Positions 11,821 through 24,000 of a DNA stretch of 64,000 bases are shown here, one piece after another. Under the pieces are notes generated by a model that ran no database searches, had not been told where the DNA came from, and worked only from the letters and a program-made list of their open reading frames with translations. The translations under genes were made by a program, and so were the position numbers. How positions within the stretch are numbered: the stretch's first letter is position 1; each line of letters begins with the position of its first letter. This DNA is from Patiria pectinifera (Eukaryota > Echinodermata > Asteroidea > Valvatida > Asterinidae): positions 28,522,392 to 28,586,391 of the forward strand of contig CM057142.1 of assembly GCA_029964075.1 (NCBI GenBank), given 5' to 3'.

Positions 11821-12099
11821 CATCTTCATCCCTGTCGTCTGACGTGGACGCTTTTTCCGACAGGCCGATTCAGCGTCCCCGCCTGGCTCGCTCTTAAAAT
11901 CTGTAGCCCGTTGCAATTTGCCACTCTGCAACCCCCCGCTATGCCACTGCCCTGAGGTAGGTAAAATAGGAGCTGAGAATGTCGGTAAAAGGAAATAAAA
12001 ATATCCAGCAAGGCAGCACTGAACTATTTTGCAGAGATCAGCGAAATACTGCATCGTCACGCACACATTTCATAAGGTATGATTTTTTTTAAAGTTGGT

Positions 12100-14260
12100 A
12101 TATGGCCCACGTGTTAAATTTTCTCGCTGGTATGCGCGCGCGTCGCCGTAGCCATGCGCGTCGGCAAAATGAAAAAGTTTTTTTTTTCAATGAAAGATGA
12201 TGTCTCAAAACCGCCAAACTCACTGGTTTGACTGGAATCCTGCTGCTGCACAATTTTAACGTGTTTTTAGATTGGGTTATGGTCGAGAATAAGCTTTTTG
12301 TGGCCTCTCTGGACTCCCATATATTTGCACTAAGTTTATTCGGGCACCATTTGCAGTCATCAGCCGACATTTGAAGCAAAAAAGTCAGGTTAAAAAAAAA
12401 AAAAGCCGCGTCGCCGCACCACTTTTTGGGCAAGCTCCATACCAGAAACCGGAGACTTTTTTTGGGGGGGCCTTATTCAGTTTAAAAATAAAATTAGGAG
12501 CGTCCCGCTCTTAATTCAAAAGCTGAAATTAATTAATTGGTTGCTTGTCATGGGCCGATTTTTTTTAGTGCGATGTCTCATTGGAAAGCTCATTAAACTG
12601 ATGTAATGCTAGAAAATTATCAACTCAATTTGAAAATCTATCTTTCACATCTATCTATGATTCCACACCCACAAACCACGTATACACCAACTTTGTAAAT
12701 AAATAAAAACATCTCAAATCTCAATCTCATGCCATATTTTCAATGGACAGCGCCAATAAAATCCTAAAATCATTCACACTATATTAACTCATGCACCCTT
12801 GTCACGGCTATTTCTTCTTTAGGGGGAGACCGTTCGCATGTACATTACAATCCTTCTTTTTCCTAATGCAATTTTTTTTCCAGGATTTTTTTTTTGGAGG
12901 GGGGCTAGACAAAATTGGGGGGCTACAGCCCCAGCCCCGTAGAACCGCGCCTGGTCGGGTATTAGTTTCTAGGAATGCTATTTAATAATTAAGAAATATC
13001 AAGTCCGTTTGCGAAAATAATTTACACGTTTCAAAATGTACCACAAACGTATTGACACTCAACTTTCCTTTAGTTTAATTTTACATATCTTTGTGTGTGT
13101 TTACTCGACTAAACCACAGATGTCCCCGGTTCGATGCCCCATGAGTTTGTACTGGATAAACACAATCTACAAAGAAATAAATTTCGTCGAATTTTTTGGT
13201 TTGTTGTTTTATATTTTGACATCATAATGATGTAAATAATAGTTGATGACTTATTTTGAGGTAAAATTAAATGTTCTTGTGGCAATAAAAAAGACAAGTC
13301 AAGCCTAGCCAAGCTTTTCCCAAATCATAAAAAAAAATTATATTCAACTGGTGCCGAATGGTTATTCAATTGACGCATTTGCATGCATCTGTGTACACAA
13401 TACCCATTCGTGTGACGTTACGGGGTAATCCTGTACAATAGTACTGCCCAGCGCCCCTACTCCGACACCCCGAGAAATTATACTGGTATTATACGCCTTT
13501 CCCCAAAATACTGACAGAACCTGCTGGGTTAGGGGGTATTTGTACATCCCGTAACATATTGTTAATAATCGTCGGATTTGAACAGCGACAGCTTTGAAAG
13601 TATGGTACGAGCCACCCCCTCTATTGATTTAAAGAAGCCAAGTGTCTGGACAAAAAAAACCTGTCTGCATTTCAGCATTGATTTGCTGATGAACCCCCCC
13701 TCCACAAAAATTCCTGGTTCCGCCCCGATTGTTGTTGTGCATATACGGCAATTATTATTGTCTACAAGGTGATTCAAAATGCAATCAAATTTGATACACA
13801 AATTTGATACAATGAAGTATGTCTAATAAGAGCATGTTCTTCCACTCATCTGAAAAAAAGAGAGCAGTTACTGATATTAATCTATGCCAACAGAAGTTAT
13901 GCATGTTTTACTTAATGAAACCATTTTTATAGCTGTCCTTGGTGTGCCATTGAGCGTAGTGATAATACACACAAGCATTCATTAAAATGAGATATTAATA
14001 ATTGAAATCAAGACCATTGTTTTTACTGTCAGTTGTATATGAGGAACAAGTCAACTCTTTCTTTTCTGAAATGTTGTTAGCGATATAAAAATCCTCTGCA
14101 AGTTCTCGTTCATTCATCGAGGTGGGGAAAACGTCCATGTTTCATAATACTCAATATGTATTAACCAGTTCGTAGAATTATCAGAGGTGGACAGCCGAGC
14201 TTTTGTGATCTTTTTATTCAAATAGACATAACGTGAGATTTGAAGGTTTGCATGGAAAAA
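12100..14260. other. Intergenic, no gene seen
   Basis: Low-complexity AT-rich DNA with poly-T tracts. GC-rich CAGCCCC/CCGCGCCTGG words near 12930-12955 and related words near 13690-13725 hint at a decayed DNA transposon. No coding homology is recognised. Confidence 0.5.
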
Positions 14261-14274
14261 TACTAAGACAAGAA

Positions 14275-14415
14275 AAGTTTGCGGTAGCACCATGTGAATA
14301 ACATTCTCCTGACGACGGGCAGAGCATACTGTTCGAAACGTTGAGTCCCTCGGTTCTTTTCAGAACCACACATACTCACAAAAGAGATTTATTCACATGG
14401 TGCTACTGCAAACTT
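14275..14415. mobile_element. 141-bp MITE with internal stem-loop
   Basis: The 27-bp ends 14275-14301 and 14389-14415 are inverted with one mismatch (AAGTTTGCGGTAGCACCATG and on). Weaker pairing extends outward on both sides. Inside, CTGACGA is followed by CGGGCAG, loop AGCATA, CTGTTC and GAAAC, a stem-loop at 14309-14340. The ACGTTGAGTC that follows is a word I associate with Penelope-like and other widespread elements. Confidence 0.75.
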
Positions 14416-15671
14416 ATCTTGTTTTAGATATAACGCGGGAATAAAGTATGCAAATGACGTGACATTTTCAAAGTTAAAAGTCAATAAGATGTACTTTATC
14501 ATTTTTTTCATAATGAAATTGAGCAAGCCGAATATTTTTAAATATTTTCAAATTCAGTCATTTTCTTTTTTGACTCCCCTGCAATGGTGAGGTACCTTAG
14601 TGAAAAAATCGTTACACGGTGGACAAAAGCACCATTTTTCACCAAAGCATTTCCATGGTATACCTTTTCGAAAAAAAGACGGACGCAAAAAAATTGGATG
14701 ATGGGAAGGGCATGTATGACGTCATTATGACGTCATCAGCTACTTATTACATGAAATATATATAAATTGATAATATCTTCTGAACTACAAACATCACAAC
14801 AACAAAAGTCGCATCAAATGAAAGGGAACAACAAGATCTTTCATTTGAGTGGTATGTCAGGGGCGTGGATTGTAGTACAGGGTGGTTTTGGGGCCAAAAA
14901 ACACTTTTTTTGGTCAAAAAACCTGAATTTTGGCTAAAATCATGTATTTTGTTTGGCACCTTGTTTAACATACAATCCGTATGTTTTATTGTGAGATTTT
15001 GTTTTTAAGTCAGAGGAAAAGGTTCAAATTCTATGCCAAAAGAGTGTTTGCAATTGATTATTATTTTATGTAATTGATTATTAGTATCTTAAATGCTTAC
15101 ACTTGTTCCTTAGATAGGTGGAAAAACTGCAGTTACCGTAAGGAAAGTTATCACCATTTTAGGGTATGGGCCAAAATGGGACTTAAGATTTTCTGTATTA
15201 CCTTGATAAGGCCCAGAAATAGTTCTGCTTCCCATTACATGACATTTGAAAACAGGGTTGGTAGGTAAGGATTGTTTTGTTTGTGTACAATCATATATGG
15301 AGGCGTATGCGTGTAGTCAAGGGTGAAAGGGAGAAATTGATTGTTTTGGGTTCTTTTTTTCCCCTCATTTTTCCCATAAAACAAATTAGGGTAGGGGCTG
15401 TCAGAATGGGGTAGGTAGGGAAACCGGAAGCAGAACAGTTTACTATCATTTTTTTTTGGCCTAATACATAATTTAGTTACCAGCAAATAGATGGTATGTA
15501 TTACTTTTATCAATGCATGTCCAGTTTGAGGAGACTTTTGAATCAAGACCTCCAACAAATCATGCTTAGGCCTACGTTCTTTTTATATATCGAAAATAAA
15601 AAAGCTTAAACTGTTGTGCAACAGCCCACAAATAAAAGCTTACCACTTTGTATTCATTATGTTCAAATTGA

Positions 15672-16055
15672 CTATCTGATTTTTGAAACCAATGCATTTA
15701 GTGGTGAGACTCCTTTTTGCGTCTCAAAGTGCCTGAAAATGTAAAGCTGTCGTGGAATCGCCCATAAACAATCAGAATAAGTCAGGAGTAAGCCTAATCC
15801 ATTTGGGTTCAAATCGGTTAGGATGTGCTGGGGTGAAATGGAGAAATGAGCAGCCCTATCTCCACTGAAGTACTCCATTGCATAGCACAGCGTCTCAACA
15901 TTATCATCTTCCAATAAAATTCTAAGGACCAGTTCTACGAGGAACTCAACACTACCATCAGAAGTATCCTTGTCGTAGAACAAGTGTACCTCCTTGGCGA
16001 ATTGAACGCCTGAGTGGGATCTGACCACAACTCCTGGCCCAGCTGCATCGCTCAC
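15672..16055 (-). other. Unrecognised 127-codon open frame
   Basis: An uninterrupted frame (MSDAAGPGVVVRSHS near the start) with ordinary amino-acid composition and a hydrophobic middle. I recognise no family, and no joining exon was found. It abuts the LINE remnant on the opposite strand, so a transposon-derived or chance frame is the simpler reading. Confidence 0.2.
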
Positions 16056-16059
16056 GTTG

Positions 16060-16690
16060 GTGTTGGCAAGCTAACTGAGAATGGGCAGAGGCTGCAGAAG
16101 CACCTCAGATCCTGTTACTGGCTTCAGCTTCATCTCATCATCACAGGAAGACCCTCACGAAACTGCGTTCTTATCACACGCAGCGCTGACTGTGATACAG
16201 ACCACTCCCAAATAAACAGATCCACCGCTCAAGGCAAAAAAGACCCCCATACTTCAAACATCGCCAGGACGTCAATCCCAGATCTGTGCAACACGAGGAA
16301 TCTCCCTCCTCGGTATCGTTAAGAAGGCCTTCGCCCTTGTAGTGCTGAACAGATCGCAGCTGCTAGCTGAGCGCATATACCCTGAGAGGCAGTGCGGTTT
16401 CAGAGCTGAAAGATTAAAGATCGACATTATCTTCTCCATTGTCTTCGACTTACGGCAGCTCCAGGAGAAGTGCCGAGAGCAGCGACGACCGATGTACTGA
16501 CCGCCGACCTAGCCGATGAAGCCCTTTGACCTTCGTCAGTAGAAAAGGTTTCTTCAGGCTACTGCAGAAGATTGGATGTCTCCAAGTCATCAAAAACATT
16601 ACCTCCATTACCTTATCAGCACGGGACATATGATGTTCACAACAGCTGAGCACCGCCGAACACTGGATGTGATCTGTCCGGATCATCTCT
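16060..16690 (+). pseudogene. LINE reverse-transcriptase remnant, internally deleted
   Basis: Broken reading frames give pieces typical of one non-LTR retrotransposon ORF2. First comes the end of the endonuclease (LTENGQRL, DLIITGRPSRNCVLITRS with 'SADCDTDH'). Later come reverse-transcriptase pieces (KKAFALVVLNR; YPERQCGFRAERLKIDIIFS; LRQLQEKCREQRRP). Frameshifts, stops and deletions separate them. It appears to be the same family as the minus-strand remnants at 57411 and 61712. Confidence 0.75.
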
Positions 16691-17257
16691 AGCAACATGT
16701 CTGCAACGAGGTTAACACAAACTCGAGTGCAAATACCTTACCAGTTCGTTGATGCGTCAAAAATACGGAGACAATTGGAGAAACCAACCCTCCCAATGAA
16801 GGCATATAATGTTTCCGGGAATCATCTGCCATGGTTCGATACACCTTATGGGTATACCAGCAGAATGACAACATACAATTTGGTTGTTAACAGCTTTCGT
16901 CGCCCATTCATCGGCTTATCAGTAAGCCAAGATAATAGTCCCAATAAATATTGATGGTAAAATAAGCTAGATACCTTGATGCGTTGGAACAATCACCGCG
17001 ACGACATTGTAGTATTCGGTCTCCCTTGAAGAGCATGACGAGCGGCCGAATGTCTCATCGCCCTGATGGAAACTGCTGGTTCCTTAGCATAGTCAACAAT
17101 GTCTCACACTACACCCCAAATTGCGCAGACAAAGTTGCTCCCTTCAGCGATCTTCTTCGAAAAGATGTACCATTTCTCTGGGAAGAGGACCATCAAGCTT
17201 CTTTTACAACCCTTAAACACTCCATCTCAACTCAGTCCTGGCTACGATTCTCCGACA
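16690..17257 (+). pseudogene. Ty3/gypsy retrotransposon remnant
   Basis: The frame 16697-16954 resembles a gypsy protease region (RRQLEKPTLPMKAYN, then RRPFIGLSVSQD). After ~50 bases, 16984-17257 resembles the end of reverse transcriptase and its thumb (DDIVVFG in another frame; NYVSHYTPN-like, FSDLLRKDVPFLWEEDHQAS, LKHSISTQSW). Most of the reverse transcriptase between them is deleted, and frames shift, so it cannot be active. It runs into the N gap. Confidence 0.75.
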
Positions 17258-17757
17258 NNNNNNNNNNNNNNNNNNNNNNNNNNNNNNNNNNNNNNNNNNN
17301 NNNNNNNNNNNNNNNNNNNNNNNNNNNNNNNNNNNNNNNNNNNNNNNNNNNNNNNNNNNNNNNNNNNNNNNNNNNNNNNNNNNNNNNNNNNNNNNNNNNN
17401 NNNNNNNNNNNNNNNNNNNNNNNNNNNNNNNNNNNNNNNNNNNNNNNNNNNNNNNNNNNNNNNNNNNNNNNNNNNNNNNNNNNNNNNNNNNNNNNNNNNN
17501 NNNNNNNNNNNNNNNNNNNNNNNNNNNNNNNNNNNNNNNNNNNNNNNNNNNNNNNNNNNNNNNNNNNNNNNNNNNNNNNNNNNNNNNNNNNNNNNNNNNN
17601 NNNNNNNNNNNNNNNNNNNNNNNNNNNNNNNNNNNNNNNNNNNNNNNNNNNNNNNNNNNNNNNNNNNNNNNNNNNNNNNNNNNNNNNNNNNNNNNNNNNN
17701 NNNNNNNNNNNNNNNNNNNNNNNNNNNNNNNNNNNNNNNNNNNNNNNNNNNNNNNNN
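17258..17757. other. Assembly gap, 500 N
   Basis: Exactly 500 N, which usually marks a gap of unknown true size. A gypsy remnant is on its left. ZFYVE1 intron 5 begins 44 bases to its right. The missing ZFYVE1 3' exons may lie in it. Confidence 0.95.
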
Positions 17758-17801
17758 GATCAGACTAATGACTCCTGGTTTCAGCTCCATTGTTGACCTA
17801 C

Positions 17802-18008
17802 CTTGCAAGTAAACACCTGGTTGTCATACTGGTGTTGGTATCGGCAGCGCGACTCCGAGTCATGCGACAGGTTGTCCTTGATGTGGTTCATGGTGCGACC
17901 ACAGCGGGCATCGCAGGACAGACAGCGATCTGAGCATGTGAAGTACTCATCAGGAAAGGTGGACGGCACGGTAGCGTCTATCTCACCACTGAATTTATCA
18001 TTCAGGAC
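17802..18008 (-). CDS. ZFYVE1: ZFYVE1 exon 5, last before gap
   Basis: 69 codons, phase 0, donor GTAGGT. It encodes FPDEYFTCSDRCLSCDARCG and SRCRYQHQYDNQVFTCK, the cysteine-rich segment ahead of the FYVE fingers. The next exon should begin within or beyond the N gap. Confidence 0.93.
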
Positions 18009-21000
18009 CTACAGCCATTAAAGTAAACAATTAGATACATGAATTTGTGAAGTGTCGTTTACATTCACACCACAGGTCTACAGGATGTCTCCAAAAAAGT
18101 AATACTAATTTTTACATGCAATTTATCAGGAATGCACAGAATATTTTAGCAAGAGGCAACAACAACGAAAAAGACCAGGATGTCCTCTATCCTATTATGT
18201 CAATGTCATGAATGACTGAGCAAACATGATCTTTATGAAAGAGGTCAAAATCAGCACTGTGACAAGTAAATGCACAATGCAAAAGTGTTGATACAGTAGA
18301 ACGCCACTATGATAAACACGGTAGGGTCCATAAAAAAATTATTTGTTATAGTGGTCGTTCGTTATAGTGTAATGTTGTGCAAACCCGACACAAAACCGAA
18401 ACCGACCCGACCCGAAACCAACTTCGGGTCGGGTCAGGTCGGTTTCTCCATCATTTTAGTCGGGTCGGTTTTGGGTTTGTGATTTTTGGGTCGGGTCGGG
18501 TCAGTTGTGAGTGCCGACACGTTGTGAGTGCCGCACGGCATGAAACAATTACTGAAAGCTGACATTTTTTTTTACGTGAAGCAGGTCAGTTCAGGCGGAA
18601 AAAGCGGACACATTTACCGAAGCCAGATATTCGATTTTTTTTCGGGTCGGTTCGTTTCGGGTCGTTTCGGGTCGGTTTTCTTTAAATTGTTGTCAGGTCA
18701 GGTTGGTTTTAGGTAGTCCAGTTCGGTTTCGGTTCAGATTTGGTTTATATAATAAATGTCTCGGGTTGGTTTGGCCTCGTCAACCCGACCCTATGCACGT
18801 CACTATTATAGTGAATGTGCATTATAATAGAATTTAATATGTCGGGAGCCAAAGGGGATGTTTGTTATAGCCAAATATATAGCAGTGTTCGTTATAGCGG
18901 CATTTTACTGTGCAGCATTAAAGTGAAAAAAAATAATAAAATGAACTGAACCCAACCGAACTGAACAGAATGTAGGAGCATAAATTCTCCTGAAGCCAAA
19001 TATGAAGACGAACCAAGATTTTGGACAAAAATAACACCTTAGACAATCTGACTGAGGCAGTAACAAAAGATCATGAGTTCACCATTAATAGTCCATCATT
19101 CCATCATTTTTTTTTTTTGCATTTTGTCGTCAAAAAAGAGCAAAAGAGTTAAAAAAGGATACTGAACAACTGAACAACTAACCTTTCAGAGTTTTTCAGC
19201 TGTACTTTCTGAGAAAAACGAGAAAAACTAAGATCTCAGATTCAAATCAAATCAAAGTTATACTGAATCATGTTGAATTGTGACGCGACGCTCCGTCGCG
19301 CTGATCCTACTAATTATAACAACAGCGCGCGCGTGTCATTCGTTCTAATACTTGTGCGCGCGCGATAACAAAAAAAACTACTAACTTAATAATTTTTTTT
19401 TTTTTAAGAATCAGAATCATCAATGTTGGAATCCCCTCTTTCGTGATTACTTCAAATGAACAGCCCAGAAAGAATAATTTCACAGGGAGTTTAGTTCCCT
19501 TACTATCTTTCAACCAAGTATGTTTTTCAACAATAATTACGCCAGTTACTTTTCGGATGGCTGCAAATGATGGACTATAGCTTTAAAGTGAACCATAAAA
19601 ACTGAATACGTGCCTTGAGAGCATTGTAGACGACTGTTGATAGCCGTGGGGACCTGACACTGCCGTTCCGCACGTGGGCCAAAATGGCCTTGCGTAGACC
19701 TCTGAAGTCCGTCGGGGGCGCGATGGTCTGAGTGCCAATGTACTGGACGCAGCTGAAGGCGTCGATGCTGTGGCCGTATTCCTTGAAGCGTTCTCGCAGG
19801 ATGGCGTCGGCTGAAACACCGAGGCTGTCGCCTGGTGCGGGTTGGTCTGGAAGACACAAATTAACTGTCAAGTGGAAATTCTATGCCAAATAAAGGTATA
19901 TTTCTTCACATAAATGTATGTAATTTAAAAGTGTGGAATGAAGTTTTGTTTTTCTTTGCAAAACTATAGTTTAGAACCCTACTCCTATAGTTAAAACCTC
20001 ACTTTTCTCTTGCTATAATCACCTAAATAGTTGATGTTGATAGCAGCAGGGTTACTTTTTGTGAAAAAAAAGCTAAATTCTGTTTCAACCATTAGTACAG
20101 TGGAAACAAATCAAAGTCTCATTTCATTGTGTTCCTGTATGCTTTGAAATTGGCTACACAAACTTTTTTTGTGAATCTTTTCTTTTTTTCAAATAATTTT
20201 GATAAATAATTTAAAATAAAACCAACTGAGCTGTGCATTTTATTTGTGATTGATAATACACATGTTTTGTTTCTCTTTTTGCACAAACACCATGTAGGGT
20301 TTTCCAAAAAGCTCAATTTCATTTCAAAATGTTATCGTGTCAGTGCAACAAGGTCGTAACTCCATTCTGCAACGAAGTCGTATCTCGCGCGAATACGCTC
20401 TGTGCAACAAGGTCGTATCGCGACGTCCGTTGACTTTGTGTGTACATCCGGGTTATATTAAGTGATGCGACCTTTTGACATTCTGAAACTCGTGTTTCAT
20501 GTACGGCCCATTTTAGGAGATACGACCTTGTTGCGCGGACACGACGATGTGATGTCTGCTGTTTCCAACTGAAGTGGAATAATCAGTGTATATTCCTGTA
20601 TGGCCCTCATCTTACCAGATCCCAGGGGCACAGTATGAGTTGTCTCCTGGAACACAATGACAGCCGGCCCCAGGCTGGTCAGGGATCCACTCAGATGACC
20701 CCTATCTGAGGCCGCCTTCAGCTCCCGATTGAAATGACGGCTGTAGGCCTTGGAGGCGTCGCCCAAAAACTGGAACAGGTCCCTGTGGAGGCGGTCGGCT
20801 CGGGTGCGGTACACCACCACGTCCGAGATGGCTAGGACTTTGAGGAGTAGTCGGGTGCGCTGATTCTCATTGGTGGATATGCCCTGCAGGTACATGAACA
20901 AGTGTTAAAAGATTCATCAATGTGTCAATAACTGACACTGGCAAGCTTGGTGGTCGGGTGGTTAAGATGTCTGCACTAGTGAGCAGGAGGTTGTGGGGTT

Positions 21001-24000
21001 CGAATCTTACCTGAGCAAGCTTGCATGCGTGGATTTAAACTGAAGCCTTCATATTCACAAAGCGCTATTCAATATATTGAACCAAACAGAATGCCACTGA
21101 TGAATGACTGACACAACCAGCTAATCATCGAGAACGTGTTACGCCGCAACTAGCCCATGCACGGTCTCAACTCTAAGCTGGGACCATCCCAACAGTAATG
21201 AGTCTTACTGCGTGTTTTAATCAATGTTTCTGATCCACCGTAAATTTTCAATGAGCTTTTGATGTACTATTATGACTTTTTATGCGATTAATTTTGTAAA
21301 GCGCATTGAGATTTTCTTTTGATGTAATGCGCTATATCAGAATGCGTTATTATTATTATTATTCTTCCAGCTGGAACACTTTAGTTAGGACCGATAGTCT
21401 AGTTGGAGAGTAGCAGATCAAATATATAGAAATGTGAAGGACAGTGGTCTCACCAGGATTTTCATTCAAAGTGCATGCGTGATATTTAAAATGATGGCTT
21501 TATGACAAAGTTGAGGCACGCTAAAAGTCAGTTAATGATCCTCTCTGATACGGAAAAGAGGAGAATAAGGACAAAAATAGGGACAACATGAAATTCCAAT
21601 TTATAATGCAAAAAAAAAAAAAAAATTGAAAAGGAACCTAAACCTAATAAACAATTTTCACGTCTTCATTTCTTTCTTACAATTATGCACATATCTCCGG
21701 TATTACGCGTAAAAGCGCCAGCATGGCCAGCATAATAACATACATTACATATATATGCATGTAATATGCACACACAGCGCATCACTCAGCATCACTGGTA
21801 ACTGCTGAGGGATGTATTTGGATTCATTTCAGCTGGGAACCAGCTGAGTTCGTGTCACTTAGTCTTGGTTCTTGGTTCCAAGACGCCTTTTGCAGTGCGA
21901 TCTGTGCAGCGCAAAAATGTACGGTATCATGCTCAACATGCAAAATGACCGAAAACAACGTCTTGAAACCAAGAATACCACATCGCCCGCATTATATCAC
22001 AACTGCTTCAGGACCTACCCGGCTCTCAGCGCGCGCACAGTGGTCCCAGATTGGTCCACAGGCAAGCTGTCCATCATCAATTATGCATCACAGAACGACT
22101 TTCCATTGTATGTCATGGATATGTACATGTATGTACTGTATGTATTATGCACGATTTTCTGTATGCCCCGAGGCCAACAGGCTACCATGTGCGTGCGTGC
22201 GTTGACATCTAGAGCGAAACTTCAAGTGTTGTGTGTGATCATGGTGTTTGTTTTTTAAGAAACCCGAAGATAACGGAATTTTCAAGTTGAAGAAAACGGA
22301 ATTTTGATTTTAGAAATCGGAAACTTCAGACTTTAGGATTCGCAAGCAACTGGGTACGGTTAGACTGCCCGATAGGTCATCAATTTGTGCGGTCTCGGTT
22401 AGTTGTAAGTGTCTCGTAAACTCTTGATTTTTACCAGTTGTTCTTGAAATGTATTCCATCATGACTGATTGGATTGAAAAATGAGGAATTTGTGGATGTG
22501 TATATGTTTCAAAGCAAGATCAGCCGCATACATGTATACAAGGTTTTCATTGAAGGCTGTCACTTTGGATAACTACTGTCATTGGTAACGGTGACGGATA
22601 ACTAAACGTATGCGTACATTTACACGAAGCAAAACAACAAAGTGAGCGAAGACGGTTACGGATAGCAAAATGTACGTGTACGCGCAGCCGTTTGCACGCG
22701 AACCTCTCTATTATCTATAAGGGTGGGGGAAGTACATGTAAAACAATGACTGTTGTTTTTCATGTGGCACAAAATTTTCCAGAGTGGTGCGCCATTTTTT
22801 TCACCTTGGGGAAAAATTCTCAATAATTGATAATTTTCCATTCGGTTTTAGGGAGCTCCACCTTTTTGTTATGCGGTGAAAAAAGTGGTATTGTTATGTT
22901 AAAAAGCACTTATTGAGTGCATCCAAATGGATATCCTCATGCCTAATGCATATATTCGAATGAGATAACTAATGCTGGTACTTTGCTATACAGTAAGCAC
23001 TTACTGAGACAAGATGACTTTGTTTTGCTGGTGGTTCTCCAATAGTTTGTTCCACGTTTAGGGAGTATGCAATCTTTTTACTGGTTTGTACGTTTTTTTT
23101 TATGCTTGAATTTTATTTTCATTACTTTCTAATTATTACAGAGACCAACACAGGATTTTAATTGCACCCACATGGAATTTTAAACAGGCTTTTTTAGGTT
23201 CTGTGCGGTATTTTATCTTTCAACGCAGCCTTCCGAATTTATGGGATTGGAATAGTGAATATGGAGGGGCCTTAAATTCCACAAACATTTGTTAGAGTAT
23301 TTAATATTACAGAGACCAACACAGGATTTTAATTGTACCCACATAACTTTAAACAGGCCTTTTTTAGGTTCTGTGTGGTATTTAATCTTTATTGAATTTT
23401 AATTAATGACATATTTTTATATCATTCTTCTTAGTGAAGTACATGTACTGTGTTTTTTGCGTAATAGGCCTATTTATTCGTAATTTTTAACAATTTTTTT
23501 TTTTCATTAACTTGTTTAATGTAAATGGCCAATGGAATTTGGAATTAATGGAATGGCCAAACGAAAACGAGCTCTCAGTGGACTGTGTAGCTACTTTGGA
23601 ATTTCAACTGCAATACTCCAGGGTAATTCATAATTATTGAATGAAATTCTATTTAGAACTTTACACACCTTGCCTCGGTATTATTATCTCGTTTATGTAT
23701 TGTTTATGGCACAAAACTGGCTAAAAACAGACTCTTCTTATTTTGCGACTACAACTAGACACGTCGTAACTTGCGACGTGTTTTAAGCCGTTGTCAAGCA
23801 ACTTACAAAGTGTTCAACACATCGCAACTTTCGTGAAATGGATTATACGACGCGTCGCGAGTTGCAACGTGTTACAAGTCGTAACTCGAGTTGCGACGCG
23901 TCGCAGCGCTTCGTGAAATCGGGTGCAGGTCTTTATTACTGTGACATAACACAACAGCTGTTAGTATTTCGACAGCTGCCACCACTGCCAAACAATGGGT

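Noticed and set aside
14309..14350. Calling a functional hammerhead ribozyme
   Set aside because: Stem I does not pair, and one extra base breaks the core-stem junction. Kept only as a lead.
16984..17812. Long open frames of 188-270 codons across 17.0-17.8 kb
   Set aside because: They consist mostly of the N gap read as X. Only the short left end has real (gypsy-like) content.
21852..22258. Two overlapping plus-strand frames of 117 and 128 codons
   Set aside because: Low-complexity Cys/Tyr/Met-rich ends from TACATG repeats, inside ZFYVE1 intron 2, no homology.
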